Positions 18,757 to 28,654 of a stretch of DNA of 49,385 nucleotides are shown here, in pieces. The DNA comes from Sphingobacteriales bacterium TSM_CSM. GTDB taxonomy: Bacteria > Bacteroidota > Bacteroidia > Chitinophagales > UBA2359. The notes under the pieces were generated by a model. It did not search any database. It had not been told where the DNA came from and saw only the letters and a program-made list of their open reading frames with translations. Position 1 is the stretch's first letter. Every line of letters begins with the position of its first letter. A program made the translations under genes and the position numbers. The stretch covers positions 1 through 49,385 of the forward strand of contig MTCR01000113.1 in the NCBI GenBank assembly GCA_002212725.1. The letters run 5' to 3'.

Positions 18757-19746
18757 TTATAATAAGCCCTCGCGCACAAGGTCATGTATATGTACTATAC
18801 CCGCATACTGGTTGTTTTCATTGGTTACAACCAATTGGGTAATTTTGTGTTGTTTCATTTTTTCAAGGGCATGTATGGCAAGGGTTCCTTTTTGAATGGT
18901 TTTTGGGTTGGGCGTCATAATATCTTTAGCAAGAAGATGCAAAAAACCGTCGGTTCGTTGCAACAGCCGGCGCAGGTCGCCATCGGTAATAATGCCCAGC
19001 AGTTGCCCGTTACTATCGGTAACGGCAGTAGTGCCCAACAGTTTGGAGGTCATTTCTACTATAATTTCGCTAAGGGTGGCATTGGGTGGTACCTGCGGCG
19101 CACTGTGTTGCAGATATATGTCATCTACACTCAGGTAAAGTTGTTTACCCAATGCGCCGCCGGGATGAAACCTTGCAAAATCAAGTGCGGTAAATCCTCT
19201 GAGTTCCAGCAGGCAAACAGCCAGGGCATCGCCCAGCGCCATTTGGGCTGTAGTGCTGGAGGTGGGCGCAAGATTATTGGGGCAGGCTTCGTGCGATACA
19301 GAGGCATTTAGCACGTAATGTGCCTGTTTGGCCAGGTAAGAGTGAACATTGCCGGTAATGGCGGTTAGTTTGCTGCCCAGTTTTTTGAGCATAGGAATCA
19401 GCACTTTAATTTCGGGCGTTTCGCCACTTTTCGATATGCAAATTACCATATCGGTTTGGGTAACCATGCCCAAATCGCCATGTATGGCATCAGCGGCGTG
19501 CATAAACATGGCCTGGGTGCCCGTAGAATTAAGGGTGGCGGTTATTTTCTGTGCTATGATGGCGCTTTTTCCTATGCCGGTTACTACCACCCTGCCCCTG
19601 CTGTGCAGAATGTCTGTGACACATCGGGCAAAATCGGGCGTTAGCAGTTCGGGCAGCTGGTATAAAGCCTCGGCTTCTGCGCGCAGTGTATTGGCAGCAG
19701 TAGCAAGTATTTGTTCAACAGAAACAGAAGTACTGGTAAAATGCAT
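18757..19746 (-). CDS. kdsD: D-arabinose-5-phosphate isomerase (KdsD/KpsF type)
   Basis: Converts ribulose-5-phosphate to arabinose-5-phosphate, the first step to Kdo, the inner-core sugar of lipopolysaccharide. A SIS sugar-isomerase domain (about 25-180) carries VVTGIGKSAIIAQK, HAADAIHGDLG and ISKSGETPEI; two CBS domains follow (from about 205 and 270), ending VVTNENNQYAGIVHIHDLVREGL. The 329-residue length matches KdsD/KpsF. I chose ATG 19746 because the 20 codons upstream do not resemble the family. It heads a unit with manC. Confidence 0.93.
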   Translation of the reverse strand: MHFTSTSVSVEQILATAANTLRAEAEALYQLPELLTPDFARCVTDILHSRGRVVVTGIGKSAIIAQKITATLNSTGTQAMFMHAADAIHGDLGMVTQTDMVICISKSGETPEIKVLIPMLKKLGSKLTAITGNVHSYLAKQAHYVLNASVSHEACPNNLAPTSSTTAQMALGDALAVCLLELRGFTALDFARFHPGGALGKQLYLSVDDIYLQHSAPQVPPNATLSEIIVEMTSKLLGTTAVTDSNGQLLGIITDGDLRRLLQRTDGFLHLLAKDIMTPNPKTIQKGTLAIHALEKMKQHKITQLVVTNENNQYAGIVHIHDLVREGLL

Positions 19747-20028
19747 GGTTTTGCGGTAAAAATGCAAAATTAAGCAATGCTGCCCGGCTATACAAGCAAT
19801 TGGCAACCCTTTACTGTCTTTAACCCCCGCTTTGCGCTAATTGCTGCCGCAATAAACAAAGTGCGGTAAAACAAATAAATAAATGCCTGTTTGTGTGACT
19901 ACCTTTTTAAAATAAAAAAGGTAGAATGAGCGACAATTTGGTTAAAAGCCGTAATTTAGCAAGTTAATTTCCCGAAAAATGCTACTTTTATACCTCCAAA
20001 CAAACACCTAATAAAAAACATCAAACTA

Positions 20029-23000
20029 ATGAAAAGAAATTTTACCCGCTTTTTTGCAACTGTGCTGGCAATAGCTCTTACACAGGCCGCCATTGCGCAG
20101 GTTATTTTGCCTACCAGCGGACAAGCGCCCACACAAACCGATTGTGAGGGTACTATCTTGGACTCCGGCGGTACCGGCGACTACCAAAACAGTGTAGAAA
20201 CCTTTATTGTAATTGACCCCCCCGGCACCATTCCTGTACAAATTACTTTTACCGCCTTTGACACCGAAGCCGGTTTTGACTACGTTGAACTCTTTGACGG
20301 GCCAAGCACCTCCGATGTACTCATAGGGCACTATGAAGGCACCGCCCTGCCCAACGGCGGCAGCCCTATTGTTTCTACCGGCGGCAGCATGACCCTCCGT
20401 TTTCATACCGATGGCTCGGTAATACGCACCGGTTTTGTGGCCAACTGGATTGCCGGCGGCGGTGGAAGCGGCGCTCCTGTGGCTAATTTCCTGGCCTCAG
20501 ACGAAAACCCGCCTGCAAATGCCCCGGTAACTTTTATTAACAGCTCTTCCGGCGCAGGTACTTTTAACTGGGATTTTGGCGATGGCAACACCTCCGACGA
20601 AGAAAACCCCGAACATGCCTATGCAGCCCCCGGTACCTATACCGTTACGCTTACCGCCATTGGTTGCACCGGCGAAACCAACACCTACAGCACCACCATT
20701 ACCGTGCAGGAACTGGCCGGCATTAGCGTTGACCCAACATCCTTTACCGTTACCCTTAACTATGGCGACTCTGCTATTTACCCCCTCACCATTACCAATA
20801 CCGGCATTGGCGACCTTGTTTACAGCATAGAAGGCGCCAGCCTGCAAGCAGAAAAAAAATTGCAGGTCTTAACATTGGTAAACGGCGCCGATGTTGACCA
20901 GGAATATGTAACCACCCTGCAAGCCATTAACAACTATTATACCGATTACCAGCTTACCGAAATTACCACCTACAGCGCCGCAGAACTGGCAACCGCTCTC
21001 GAAAACAAAGACGTACTGCTCATTCCCGAACAAGAAACCTGCGACGGCGCTGCCTTTGCCTCTTTTGCCCCCATTCTGCAAGATTTTGCCCAAAACGGCG
21101 GAACCATTATTATTAACGGAACCAACCAGTCTGACTGTATTTTTAACACAGGGCTGTTTACCGGAACCTACCAAAACTTTGTATCGGGCGATGTTACCGT
21201 TTCGGCCCCCGACGACCCGCTGGTTGCCGGTGTAAACAACCCCTACAACGCACTGAACGTAACCTACTACTACGACATAACCAATGCCGATGTAGTGCGC
21301 GTAGTTGAATACAACAATTTCGATGTGGTTTGTTACCGAAACATTGGCGCAGGTAAAGCAGTTCTCATTGGACACGATTTCCGCTACAGCAATGCCGATA
21401 TGCAACAGATTGAAGCCAATGCCGTGCAAAACTCGGCTTCGGCAGCCCTTGCCGAAGGCTGGTTATATATCTCCTCAAACGCCGATACCCTGGCCGGCAG
21501 CCAAAGCACCGGCATTGAAGTAGAATTTAACGCCACCGATGTGTATGGCGGAACCTATTACCAAGACCTTACCTTCTATACCAACGACCCCAACAACCCC
21601 GTGTTGGTAGTGCCCTGTGTGCTTACCATTGTGGGTACACCCAGTTTTGCCATTTCGCAGGGCAACTTCGATTTCGGAACGCTCATGCAAGGTTTGGTAG
21701 GGCAGCAAATTCTTACCATCAGCAACCCGGGTACCGACTCGCTTCATATCCTCAACATTACCTCCGATAACCCGGCTTACACCGTTGACCTTACCAACTT
21801 TTCATTGTATGGCGGCGGTACCTCGCAAGAAGTGGTTATCAGCTTTGCCCCCACCGAAATTCAAACCTACAACGGAACCCTGTCTATACAAACCAATATA
21901 GGCACTTTCTTTGTACTGCTTACCGGCAACGGTGTAGGCGCACCGGTTACTACCGTAACACCGCCTGCCATTAACGTAACCATTGATGCCGGCACCAGCA
22001 CCACCGTGCCGCTTGTGCTTGATAACTCGGGGTTAGGCCCTCTTACCTACCAGTTTGATACTTCTACGCTGGGCGTTATTCTGGAAGTGCTGGCATACAA
22101 AAACGGCCCCGACCTGAACCCCGGCGCAGAGTATGAAAATACTTTTACCGCCATTAACACTTACTACAACAACTACAACCTTACCGAAACCACCACCTCC
22201 AGCGCCACCGAACTGGCAGCTCAGTTGCAGGGTAAAAACGTATTTCTGGTACCCGAAGTGGAAAATGCTTTTGGCGTGCCCCCCTTCCTCGATTTTGCCC
22301 CTGTTTTGCAGGAGTTTGTAAATAATGGCGGCATGGTGGTGTTCTGCGGCACATCGGGTGCGCAACCGCTCATTAATTCGGGGTTAATGACCATTAACGT
22401 TACCGGTTTCGATACCGGTACCCCGCTCAATGTGTTAGATGCCACGCACCCCATTACCGAAGGCGTTACCGCCAGTTTCCCGCCCTCAAACGGAACCTAC
22501 CCCAATTTCTACAGCGACCCCGATGTGGTAACGCTGGTTGAGCAAACACCCGGCGCATTTGGCGGCGGCGGCTCGGTAGTGGCTTACCGCCCCATCGGAA
22601 ACGGATACGTGGTTTCGCTCACTTTTGATTATTTCAGCTCGGAAGAAAATGCCAAAAAACTGTTGGCAAACACGCTTAAATGGGCCGAAAGCTTGTCGGT
22701 AGTACCTTGGTTAGACTATTCACCCACCGAAGGAACCGTGGGCTACCCCGACCAAACCACTATTGACGTTTTCTTAGATGCTACCGACCTGCTGGGCGGC
22801 ACCTACGTATCGGAATTAATTATTAATACCAACGACCCGCTCAGTCCTACCATTACCGTACCCGTAACGCTTACCGTTATCGGTATTCCGCAAATTGTGG
22901 TTTCCGAAACCAACCTCGATTTCGGCTCGGTTATTATAGGTAATGATAACTCTATTACTATTTCAATAGATAACCCCGGAACCGACAGCCTGTTTATTAC

Positions 23001-25500
23001 CGGCATTTCCTCTTCGCTGCCCGAATATACCACCGATTTCAGTACCATAACCGTGCCGCCGCTGCAGGGAACCGAGTTAACCATTACCTTTACACCCGAA
23101 AGCATACAGAACTTTAACGGCACCATTACCATTAACAACAACGTAACACCCATTACCATTAACCTTAGCGGTGTGGGCGTAGGCGCACCCACCACCACCT
23201 GGAACCCCAACTCCTTTGATGTTACCCTGCTGGCCGGAAACAACACCACCGAAACCCTTACCCTGGGCAATACCGGTGCCGGCCCCCTCAATTTTGCCAT
23301 TGGCGGAACGGGTACTACCGAAATTCTGGCGCTTACCTACGCCATTAACACCTTTAACTATACCAACCTGCAGGCTTACCTTGCAGCCAACGTAACCAAT
23401 TATAACCTGACCGAAATTAATACCACCAACCCCGATGACCTGGCCGATGCGCTGGAAGGTAAACAGGTATTGTTGGTGCCGCAACAAGATGCAGCCCTGG
23501 CAAGCACTACCGTTGTAGCCGCCCTTGGCACGGTTATGAACCAATTTGCTCAAAATGGTGGCTCAGTAATATTTGCCGGCAGCACCTGTACCCCGTGCAT
23601 TACCGCCGGCAGTATGCTAACCGGTACCTATTGGGGGCAATCTTTTGGCGTACTAACCGTTTCTAATCCCGACCACCCCCTGGCCGAAGGATTACCCGCC
23701 ACCTTTACCCCACCTGCCGCCACTTACACCTTTGATTTTACCGATACCGATCTGGTACAGGTGGCTTCACCCAACGACTTTGGACCAAACATTGACGCCA
23801 TTGCCACCCGAAACGTAGGCAGCGGAAAGGTTATTTACTTGGGCAACAACTTTGCCTCTACCGGCGATGTCAATATGGAAACGCTGCTCTCTAATGCCAT
23901 TGGATATGCCATTGGCCAACTGCCCGGCTGGCTCAGCGTATCGCCCGAAAACGGCATTGTACAGGCAGGTAACACTACCAACATTACCCTTACCTTTGAT
24001 GCCACCGATATGCTGGCAGGCGTTTATACCTTTAACCTGCTCATTAATACCAACCAACCCGGCCTGCCCGTGGTTTCTATTCCTGTAACCCTTACCGTAG
24101 AGGCGTTCCCGCAGGCCGCTTTCTCTGTTGACAACCAACTGAGCTGCGATGGTATTGTACAGTTTACAGACGAATCGCTCAACAACCCCACCAGTTGGAC
24201 CTGGGATTTTGGCGATGGCAATACTTCTGCCGAACAAAATCCCATGCACACCTATACCGAAGGCGGAACCTACACCATAAGCCTGGAAGCCTGTAACTCG
24301 CTGGGGTGCGATGTAGCAACCTATACCGATTACCTGACAGTTGACTTTACTTCTACCTACTGCGATACCATTGCCATGCCCGCCGACGGCAGCACCCTGC
24401 TTATTACCGATTGCTACGGCGTACTGCAAGACAGCGGCGGACCCAATAACTACAACAACAGCGAAAACGGTACTGTTACCATTGCTCCGCCCGGCGCCAC
24501 TTCGGTTACGCTTACCTTTAGCTCTATCTGGTTTGAAAGCTGCTGCGACGGTGTGCGCATTTATGATGGACCCGACATCAGTTCGCCCCTGTTGGGCAAC
24601 TTTAAAGGTCCCGATTTGCCAAACGGCGACGGTATTGTTACCTCAACAGGCAGTTCCATAACTATTGAGCAATATACCGATTTCTCTGTGGTGAACACCG
24701 GATTTGAACTGGCCTGGAGTTGTATAGTGATTACCGATGTGCCTACTCCCAACTTTAGCTACGAAGTAATTGACGAATGTTTGGGTATTGTAGAATTTAC
24801 CGACCTTTCCAACAACTATCCCAACCAATGGACATGGGATTTTGGCGACGGATTGGGCAACCTTTCTACCGAACAAAACCCGCAATATTCCTTCCAGCAA
24901 AGCGGAACCTATCAGGTAAGCCTGGCCGCCTGCAATATAGTAGGCTGCGATGCGGTAATACTGCCCGTAACCGTTGATGGCGTTTTGTTTGTTGATTTTA
25001 ACGTGCCCAATTTTGTGCAAATTAACACCCCGGTTATGTTTACCGACAATACCGACAATGCCAACTACTGGCAATGGAACTTTGGCAACGGGCAAACCGC
25101 TGTGGGCAACATTCAAAACCCGGTAACTTTCTACAACGCCCTGGGTATTTACACCGTAACCCTTACCGTTACCGATGCCAACGGTTGTGTGCGTACCGGT
25201 ACCCGCACCCTGGAAGTAGTGAGCAATATTGGTATAGACAATGCTCAAAACAGCAGCCTGCTCAATATTGCACCCAACCCGTCTAAAGGTTTGTTCAACA
25301 TCAGCTATCCGTTTAGCGACAACCGTCAGGTAACCTTGCGGGTATTTGATGCAGTAGGTAAAGAAGTGTATTTTAACCGTCAGGATGTTTCGGGCGGATA
25401 TAACCACGCCCTTAACTTAGAGGGCAACCCTACCGGAATATATTTTGTTACCCTTAGCGCCGGTTCTGACATGATTACCCGAAAAGTAATACTGAACTAA
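20029..25500 (+). CDS. Giant T9SS-secreted protein with CUB, PKD and three nested modules
   Basis: An 1,823-residue protein predicted to be exported through T9SS to the cell surface or medium. Signal peptide (ending AIAQ); CUB domain (about 37-145, DCEGTILDSGG, FDYVELFDG); PKD (150-228, WDFGDGNTS). Three tandem modules follow (235-643, 644-1054, 1055-1360). Each begins as an Ig-like strand set (TLNYGDSAIYPLTITNTG), is interrupted by about 200 residues resembling an amidotransferase-like alpha/beta domain (KDVLLIPE, QNGGTIIINGT, GKAVLIGHDF), then resumes (GWLYISS, TFYTNDP). Modules 1 and 2 also carry a choice-of-anchor-D type domain (FDFGTL, SNPGTDSL). Then PKD, a second CUB (1444-1565), two PKD domains and a type A sorting domain (about 1745-1823). 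Composition is Thr/Asn/Gly rich. Role unknown; adhesion or surface polymer binding is plausible. Confidence 0.92.
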   Translation: MKRNFTRFFATVLAIALTQAAIAQVILPTSGQAPTQTDCEGTILDSGGTGDYQNSVETFIVIDPPGTIPVQITFTAFDTEAGFDYVELFDGPSTSDVLIGHYEGTALPNGGSPIVSTGGSMTLRFHTDGSVIRTGFVANWIAGGGGSGAPVANFLASDENPPANAPVTFINSSSGAGTFNWDFGDGNTSDEENPEHAYAAPGTYTVTLTAIGCTGETNTYSTTITVQELAGISVDPTSFTVTLNYGDSAIYPLTITNTGIGDLVYSIEGASLQAEKKLQVLTLVNGADVDQEYVTTLQAINNYYTDYQLTEITTYSAAELATALENKDVLLIPEQETCDGAAFASFAPILQDFAQNGGTIIINGTNQSDCIFNTGLFTGTYQNFVSGDVTVSAPDDPLVAGVNNPYNALNVTYYYDITNADVVRVVEYNNFDVVCYRNIGAGKAVLIGHDFRYSNADMQQIEANAVQNSASAALAEGWLYISSNADTLAGSQSTGIEVEFNATDVYGGTYYQDLTFYTNDPNNPVLVVPCVLTIVGTPSFAISQGNFDFGTLMQGLVGQQILTISNPGTDSLHILNITSDNPAYTVDLTNFSLYGGGTSQEVVISFAPTEIQTYNGTLSIQTNIGTFFVLLTGNGVGAPVTTVTPPAINVTIDAGTSTTVPLVLDNSGLGPLTYQFDTSTLGVILEVLAYKNGPDLNPGAEYENTFTAINTYYNNYNLTETTTSSATELAAQLQGKNVFLVPEVENAFGVPPFLDFAPVLQEFVNNGGMVVFCGTSGAQPLINSGLMTINVTGFDTGTPLNVLDATHPITEGVTASFPPSNGTYPNFYSDPDVVTLVEQTPGAFGGGGSVVAYRPIGNGYVVSLTFDYFSSEENAKKLLANTLKWAESLSVVPWLDYSPTEGTVGYPDQTTIDVFLDATDLLGGTYVSELIINTNDPLSPTITVPVTLTVIGIPQIVVSETNLDFGSVIIGNDNSITISIDNPGTDSLFITGISSSLPEYTTDFSTITVPPLQGTELTITFTPESIQNFNGTITINNNVTPITINLSGVGVGAPTTTWNPNSFDVTLLAGNNTTETLTLGNTGAGPLNFAIGGTGTTEILALTYAINTFNYTNLQAYLAANVTNYNLTEINTTNPDDLADALEGKQVLLVPQQDAALASTTVVAALGTVMNQFAQNGGSVIFAGSTCTPCITAGSMLTGTYWGQSFGVLTVSNPDHPLAEGLPATFTPPAATYTFDFTDTDLVQVASPNDFGPNIDAIATRNVGSGKVIYLGNNFASTGDVNMETLLSNAIGYAIGQLPGWLSVSPENGIVQAGNTTNITLTFDATDMLAGVYTFNLLINTNQPGLPVVSIPVTLTVEAFPQAAFSVDNQLSCDGIVQFTDESLNNPTSWTWDFGDGNTSAEQNPMHTYTEGGTYTISLEACNSLGCDVATYTDYLTVDFTSTYCDTIAMPADGSTLLITDCYGVLQDSGGPNNYNNSENGTVTIAPPGATSVTLTFSSIWFESCCDGVRIYDGPDISSPLLGNFKGPDLPNGDGIVTSTGSSITIEQYTDFSVVNTGFELAWSCIVITDVPTPNFSYEVIDECLGIVEFTDLSNNYPNQWTWDFGDGLGNLSTEQNPQYSFQQSGTYQVSLAACNIVGCDAVILPVTVDGVLFVDFNVPNFVQINTPVMFTDNTDNANYWQWNFGNGQTAVGNIQNPVTFYNALGIYTVTLTVTDANGCVRTGTRTLEVVSNIGIDNAQNSSLLNIAPNPSKGLFNISYPFSDNRQVTLRVFDAVGKEVYFNRQDVSGGYNHALNLEGNPTGIYFVTLSAGSDMITRKVILN

Positions 25501-25551
25501 GCACAGGTAACTGCAACACATGGATTAACCATTGTGTATGAACCGCAAAAA

Positions 25552-25590
25552 AACACCCCCCTTTGCCGTGGCATCGGGGGGTGTTTTCTT
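25552..25590. terminator. Rho-independent terminator after the giant gene
   Basis: AACACCCCCC (25552-25561) pairs perfectly with GGGGGGTGTT (25576-25585) across a 14-nt loop, with A-rich 5' flank and T-rich 3' flank. It can work for the plus-strand giant gene and for the convergent gene that ends at 25633. Confidence 0.88.
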
Positions 25591-25632
25591 ATGTATGGTC
25601 AAAAACCTGCTAAGGGTATCAAACGATAAATG

Positions 25633-25965
25633 CTACATGCTTACCTCACCGGCTTTGTTCATCATTTGCACGGCATGAACCAATGAAGCTCCGCCGCGTA
25701 TGGCAGCCGCCACATGTACGGCTTCCATCATTTGCTCCTCATCGGCGCCTTTTTGCAGCGAGTCGGTGGTGTAAGCATCTATGCAGTATGGGCATTGAAC
25801 GGTATGCGCCACTGCCAGCGCAATAAGAGCTTTTTCGCGGGCGGTTAGAGCGCCTTCCTTAAACACCTCGTTGTAATAATCGAAAAATTTTTTACCCAAA
25901 ACAGCCTGAAATTTGGTAATATCACCAAATTTTTTCAAATCTTCGGAATGGTAATAATTTGACAT
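25633..25965 (-). CDS. AhpD-like protein of the arsenosugar-associated type
   Basis: A 110-residue protein of the carboxymuconolactone decarboxylase/AhpD superfamily. The core EKALIALAVAHTVQCPYCIDAYT carries the CPYC redox pair (Cys-x-x-Cys) and the conserved Glu and His; AVHVAAAIRGGASLVHAVQM follows. The opening SEDLKKFGDI closely resembles the peroxidase-like protein that in many genomes sits beside the arsenosugar-pathway genes arsS/arsM. Neither of those genes is here, so the assignment to that pathway is weak; a general peroxidase or disulfide role is possible. ATG 25965 is preferred over a codon six residues upstream. Confidence 0.8.
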   Translation of the reverse strand: MSNYYHSEDLKKFGDITKFQAVLGKKFFDYYNEVFKEGALTAREKALIALAVAHTVQCPYCIDAYTTDSLQKGADEEQMMEAVHVAAAIRGGASLVHAVQMMNKAGEVSM

Positions 25966-26062
25966 GGTTGGTTTTATTTTCAATAATAGGTTTGTTTGAT
26001 GCAGGCATTTTGTTGAAGGGAGACAAAGTGCATTTTATTTCATGTAAATCAAGCGGCATGTA

Positions 26063-27808
26063 TCAGGCGGAAACCCGCAGTACCTGCCCGCCGGAGTTTG
26101 GTTTGTTTGGGTAACCGGGCTGCATAATGCCATTTATGCAAGCCAGTTGTCCGTTAACAAACACATACGGCACTGCCGCATCATTGCGTCTTACCAGCCG
26201 TTTAAATTCGGGCAGGCCGGGCATTGGCGCCTCGTGTATGGCGCATACCTCATCGGTAAGGTGGTTGGGGTCAACAATGGCAATATCGGCACGTTTACCG
26301 GGCAGCAGGTGTCCGGCATCAATCATAAACCAGTCGGCAAGTTCGGCGGTAATTCTTTTTACTGCCTGCCCAATGGTAAGCGTTTCAATGCCTGCGGCTT
26401 GGTTATCGGCTACCAGTTTAAGCAGGCGCAGCCCAAAATTGTAGTGCGCCATGTTGCGCAGGTGTGCGCCGGCATCGCTAAAACCAATCTGCACATCGGG
26501 GTGTTGTACAATCCAGTTCAGTTCATTGGGGCGGTCGTTGCCCACTACCGAGTACCAACGCAGGCTTTTTCCGTATTTTGCCAGCAGGTCTAAGAAGGAG
26601 TCAACCACATCTTTACCTTCGGCAGCAGCTACCTGAGCAAAAGATTTACCCACCAGCCGGTCATCGGGGCAGCTTACAATATGGGTATCTTTAAGGTTTC
26701 GGTGAAACACGCGCGGCGCAATACGGCGGTTCCATTGTTTTCTGAACAGTTGGCGGAATTTTGGCTGTAACAGCAATTGGCTGCGCTCATCGGGGTTTAT
26801 AAGATGCAGGTAGTTGGTTCCGGCTTCAAATTCTTCAAAAAACGGGGCTTCCAGTCCGTCTGTCCACACATCAAACTCTTCGGGTAAGCCCTGAAATTTT
26901 ACCTTTGCACCCAAAAACCGGTTAGCCAGCCTTGCCGAATTGCCAAAAATGCGGTGAATACCGCGCACGGTTTTACCATCTATCATGGCCAGCATACTGG
27001 TTTTAAGTGCCTGCCGTCTAATACCGGTGCTTTCTAAAATAAAACTGAAAAAAGTAAGTGGGTTGGCAGTGTTTGGAATGGTTTGCAAAATGCGCCCGCG
27101 CTGCCGAAGGGTATTAAAAAGGTAGCGATACTCTTTCCAGTTGGCATAAACCGATGGGGTGGGGCGGCTGCGGAACTCAGAACCATCCATTTTGTCAAAT
27201 TGGAGCAGGTTTACCGATAAACCCATGTAGCCTGCCTGAAGTGCCTCTTGTAAAATGGCATTCATTTGTTGCAATTCGTCATTGGTTGGCTGCACATTAC
27301 TGCTTAAACTGCGCCCCAGTCCCATAACCGCCGCGCGTATGGTAGAGTGCCCCAAAAAACAGGCAACATTGGGTCCCAGCGGCAGTTTACCAAGGTGTTG
27401 CAGGTATTCTTCGGGGCTGTTCCAGTCTTTTATGCGTTGCAGCAGCGGCTTTACAAATGTGCTTGGAATGCCTTCTACGCGGGTAAACATGTCGGAAAGG
27501 TTTTCGGGCGGCCCCATAACCATACTAATGCCGCAACTGCCTAAAAAAACGGTTGTTACCCCATGTCTTACCGATTCTGACAGCGAAGCATCTATTTCAA
27601 TTTCGCCATCGTAGTGGGTATGAATGTCAATAAAACCGGGCATTACCCATTTGCCCGATACATCGAGTACCGTACAATCATGGGGCGGCGGCATGGGGCT
27701 GCTGCCGATGCCGGCAATTTTACCGTTCTCTACCAATACGTCGGCCACCTGTCCGTTGGTGCCGCTGCCGTCAAAAACGGTTCCGTTTTTAAGCAAATAG
27801 CGTTGCAT
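26063..27808 (-). CDS. N-acyl-D-amino-acid deacylase-like amidohydrolase
   Basis: A 581-residue enzyme of the amidohydrolase superfamily, closest in layout to D-aminoacylases/N-acyl-D-amino-acid deacylases, which remove acyl groups from D-amino acids. Visible features: N-terminal beta-domain (LKNGTVFDGSG, VLVENGKIAGIG), metal site PGFIDIHTHYDGEIE, VFLGSCGISM with the Cys seen in this group, the metal/active-site block GFSDAGAHLRNM, and the return beta-domain DIAIVDPNHLTD. The exact substrate cannot be assigned. It lies 97 nt upstream of the AhpD-like gene on the same strand and probably shares its transcript. No signal peptide, so cytoplasmic. Confidence 0.82.
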   Translation of the reverse strand: MQRYLLKNGTVFDGSGTNGQVADVLVENGKIAGIGSSPMPPPHDCTVLDVSGKWVMPGFIDIHTHYDGEIEIDASLSESVRHGVTTVFLGSCGISMVMGPPENLSDMFTRVEGIPSTFVKPLLQRIKDWNSPEEYLQHLGKLPLGPNVACFLGHSTIRAAVMGLGRSLSSNVQPTNDELQQMNAILQEALQAGYMGLSVNLLQFDKMDGSEFRSRPTPSVYANWKEYRYLFNTLRQRGRILQTIPNTANPLTFFSFILESTGIRRQALKTSMLAMIDGKTVRGIHRIFGNSARLANRFLGAKVKFQGLPEEFDVWTDGLEAPFFEEFEAGTNYLHLINPDERSQLLLQPKFRQLFRKQWNRRIAPRVFHRNLKDTHIVSCPDDRLVGKSFAQVAAAEGKDVVDSFLDLLAKYGKSLRWYSVVGNDRPNELNWIVQHPDVQIGFSDAGAHLRNMAHYNFGLRLLKLVADNQAAGIETLTIGQAVKRITAELADWFMIDAGHLLPGKRADIAIVDPNHLTDEVCAIHEAPMPGLPEFKRLVRRNDAAVPYVFVNGQLACINGIMQPGYPNKPNSGGQVLRVSA

Positions 27809-27854
27809 AGTTGTTGGTTTTTTGATTTTTTAAAGACAAAAAAACTGCCCTCCT

Positions 27855-28520
27855 TTAAACTGCGGGCAACCACTCCACAACAAAGTAAAAAAACACCAGA
27901 CTGCCCATATAAAGCAACATAAGGGCAAATGCAGCCGGAATTTTTACCCAAACCGGCTGATGCTGCACTGCTTTAAACAGGTAATAGCCCGAAATAAGCA
28001 ACACAGCCTCAGACAAAAGTACATAAACGGCAGCGTTGCCCAACAGTATGTTTACATTTTGCGCATGCCACGAACCCAGCAATTTAAAACAATGTTCGGA
28101 TAAGCCGAACACCAACATGCCGGCTATCAGCATAACAAGCAAAGATACCGGATGGTTATGCTTTTTTTCTGTTTCCAGTGTTATGCAGGTTAGCATAAAC
28201 ATAGGTATAAACCACAAAAAAGGCATATAGCCGCCAATGGTGCCAATTTTAAAAATGCCTTCGTTGGGGTAATACAACACCTTGAGCCATGCGCTCAAAA
28301 ACCAGTCGGGAAAAATATTAAACCAGCCAAAAGGCATGTAAAACCACCAAAGTTGTTGCCACAACTGCTGTTTTTTTACAAAAGCCACACCCACCACGGC
28401 AAGCTGGTAGAAAACAGTAAGCAATAGTAGTTTAGCGCCAATGGCCATGCCGGGCAAAGGCAAAACCATACAACATACCACGGTAAAAGCAATATGCACA
28501 AACCGGAAATGCGCAGACAT
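27855..28520 (-). CDS. Integral membrane protein, unrecognised family
   Basis: About 221 residues with six likely membrane helices and short loops, rich in Trp and Phe, including WWFYMPFGWFNIFPDWF and YMPFLWFIPMFML. A His/Lys-rich loop (EKKHNHPV) lies between helices 3 and 4. I do not recognise the family and propose no function. ATG 28520 is preferred over a codon four residues upstream. It lies 46 nt upstream of the deacylase-like gene on the same strand. Confidence 0.6.
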   Translation of the reverse strand: MSAHFRFVHIAFTVVCCMVLPLPGMAIGAKLLLLTVFYQLAVVGVAFVKKQQLWQQLWWFYMPFGWFNIFPDWFLSAWLKVLYYPNEGIFKIGTIGGYMPFLWFIPMFMLTCITLETEKKHNHPVSLLVMLIAGMLVFGLSEHCFKLLGSWHAQNVNILLGNAAVYVLLSEAVLLISGYYLFKAVQHQPVWVKIPAAFALMLLYMGSLVFFYFVVEWLPAV

Positions 28521-28602
28521 AGGCAAGCACAACTGTGTTTAATTTATTAAAAAAGAAAGCAGAAAAAACTGCAAATTACTAATGTTTTGACACTTTAATT
28601 TT

Positions 28603-28634
28603 AATTAAGTTCATAAAATTAAATGGATAGAGCA
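28603..28634. repeat. Direct repeat copy 1
   Basis: A 32-nt sequence beginning AATTAAGTTCATAAAATTAA recurs at 28781-28812 with two differences. Each copy is preceded by CTAATGTTTT (28579 and 28750), so the copies bracket about 150 nt that contain the CGCAAAG-type units. Confidence 0.85.
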
Positions 28635-28654
28635 GTAGTTTAATTCATAGCGTT

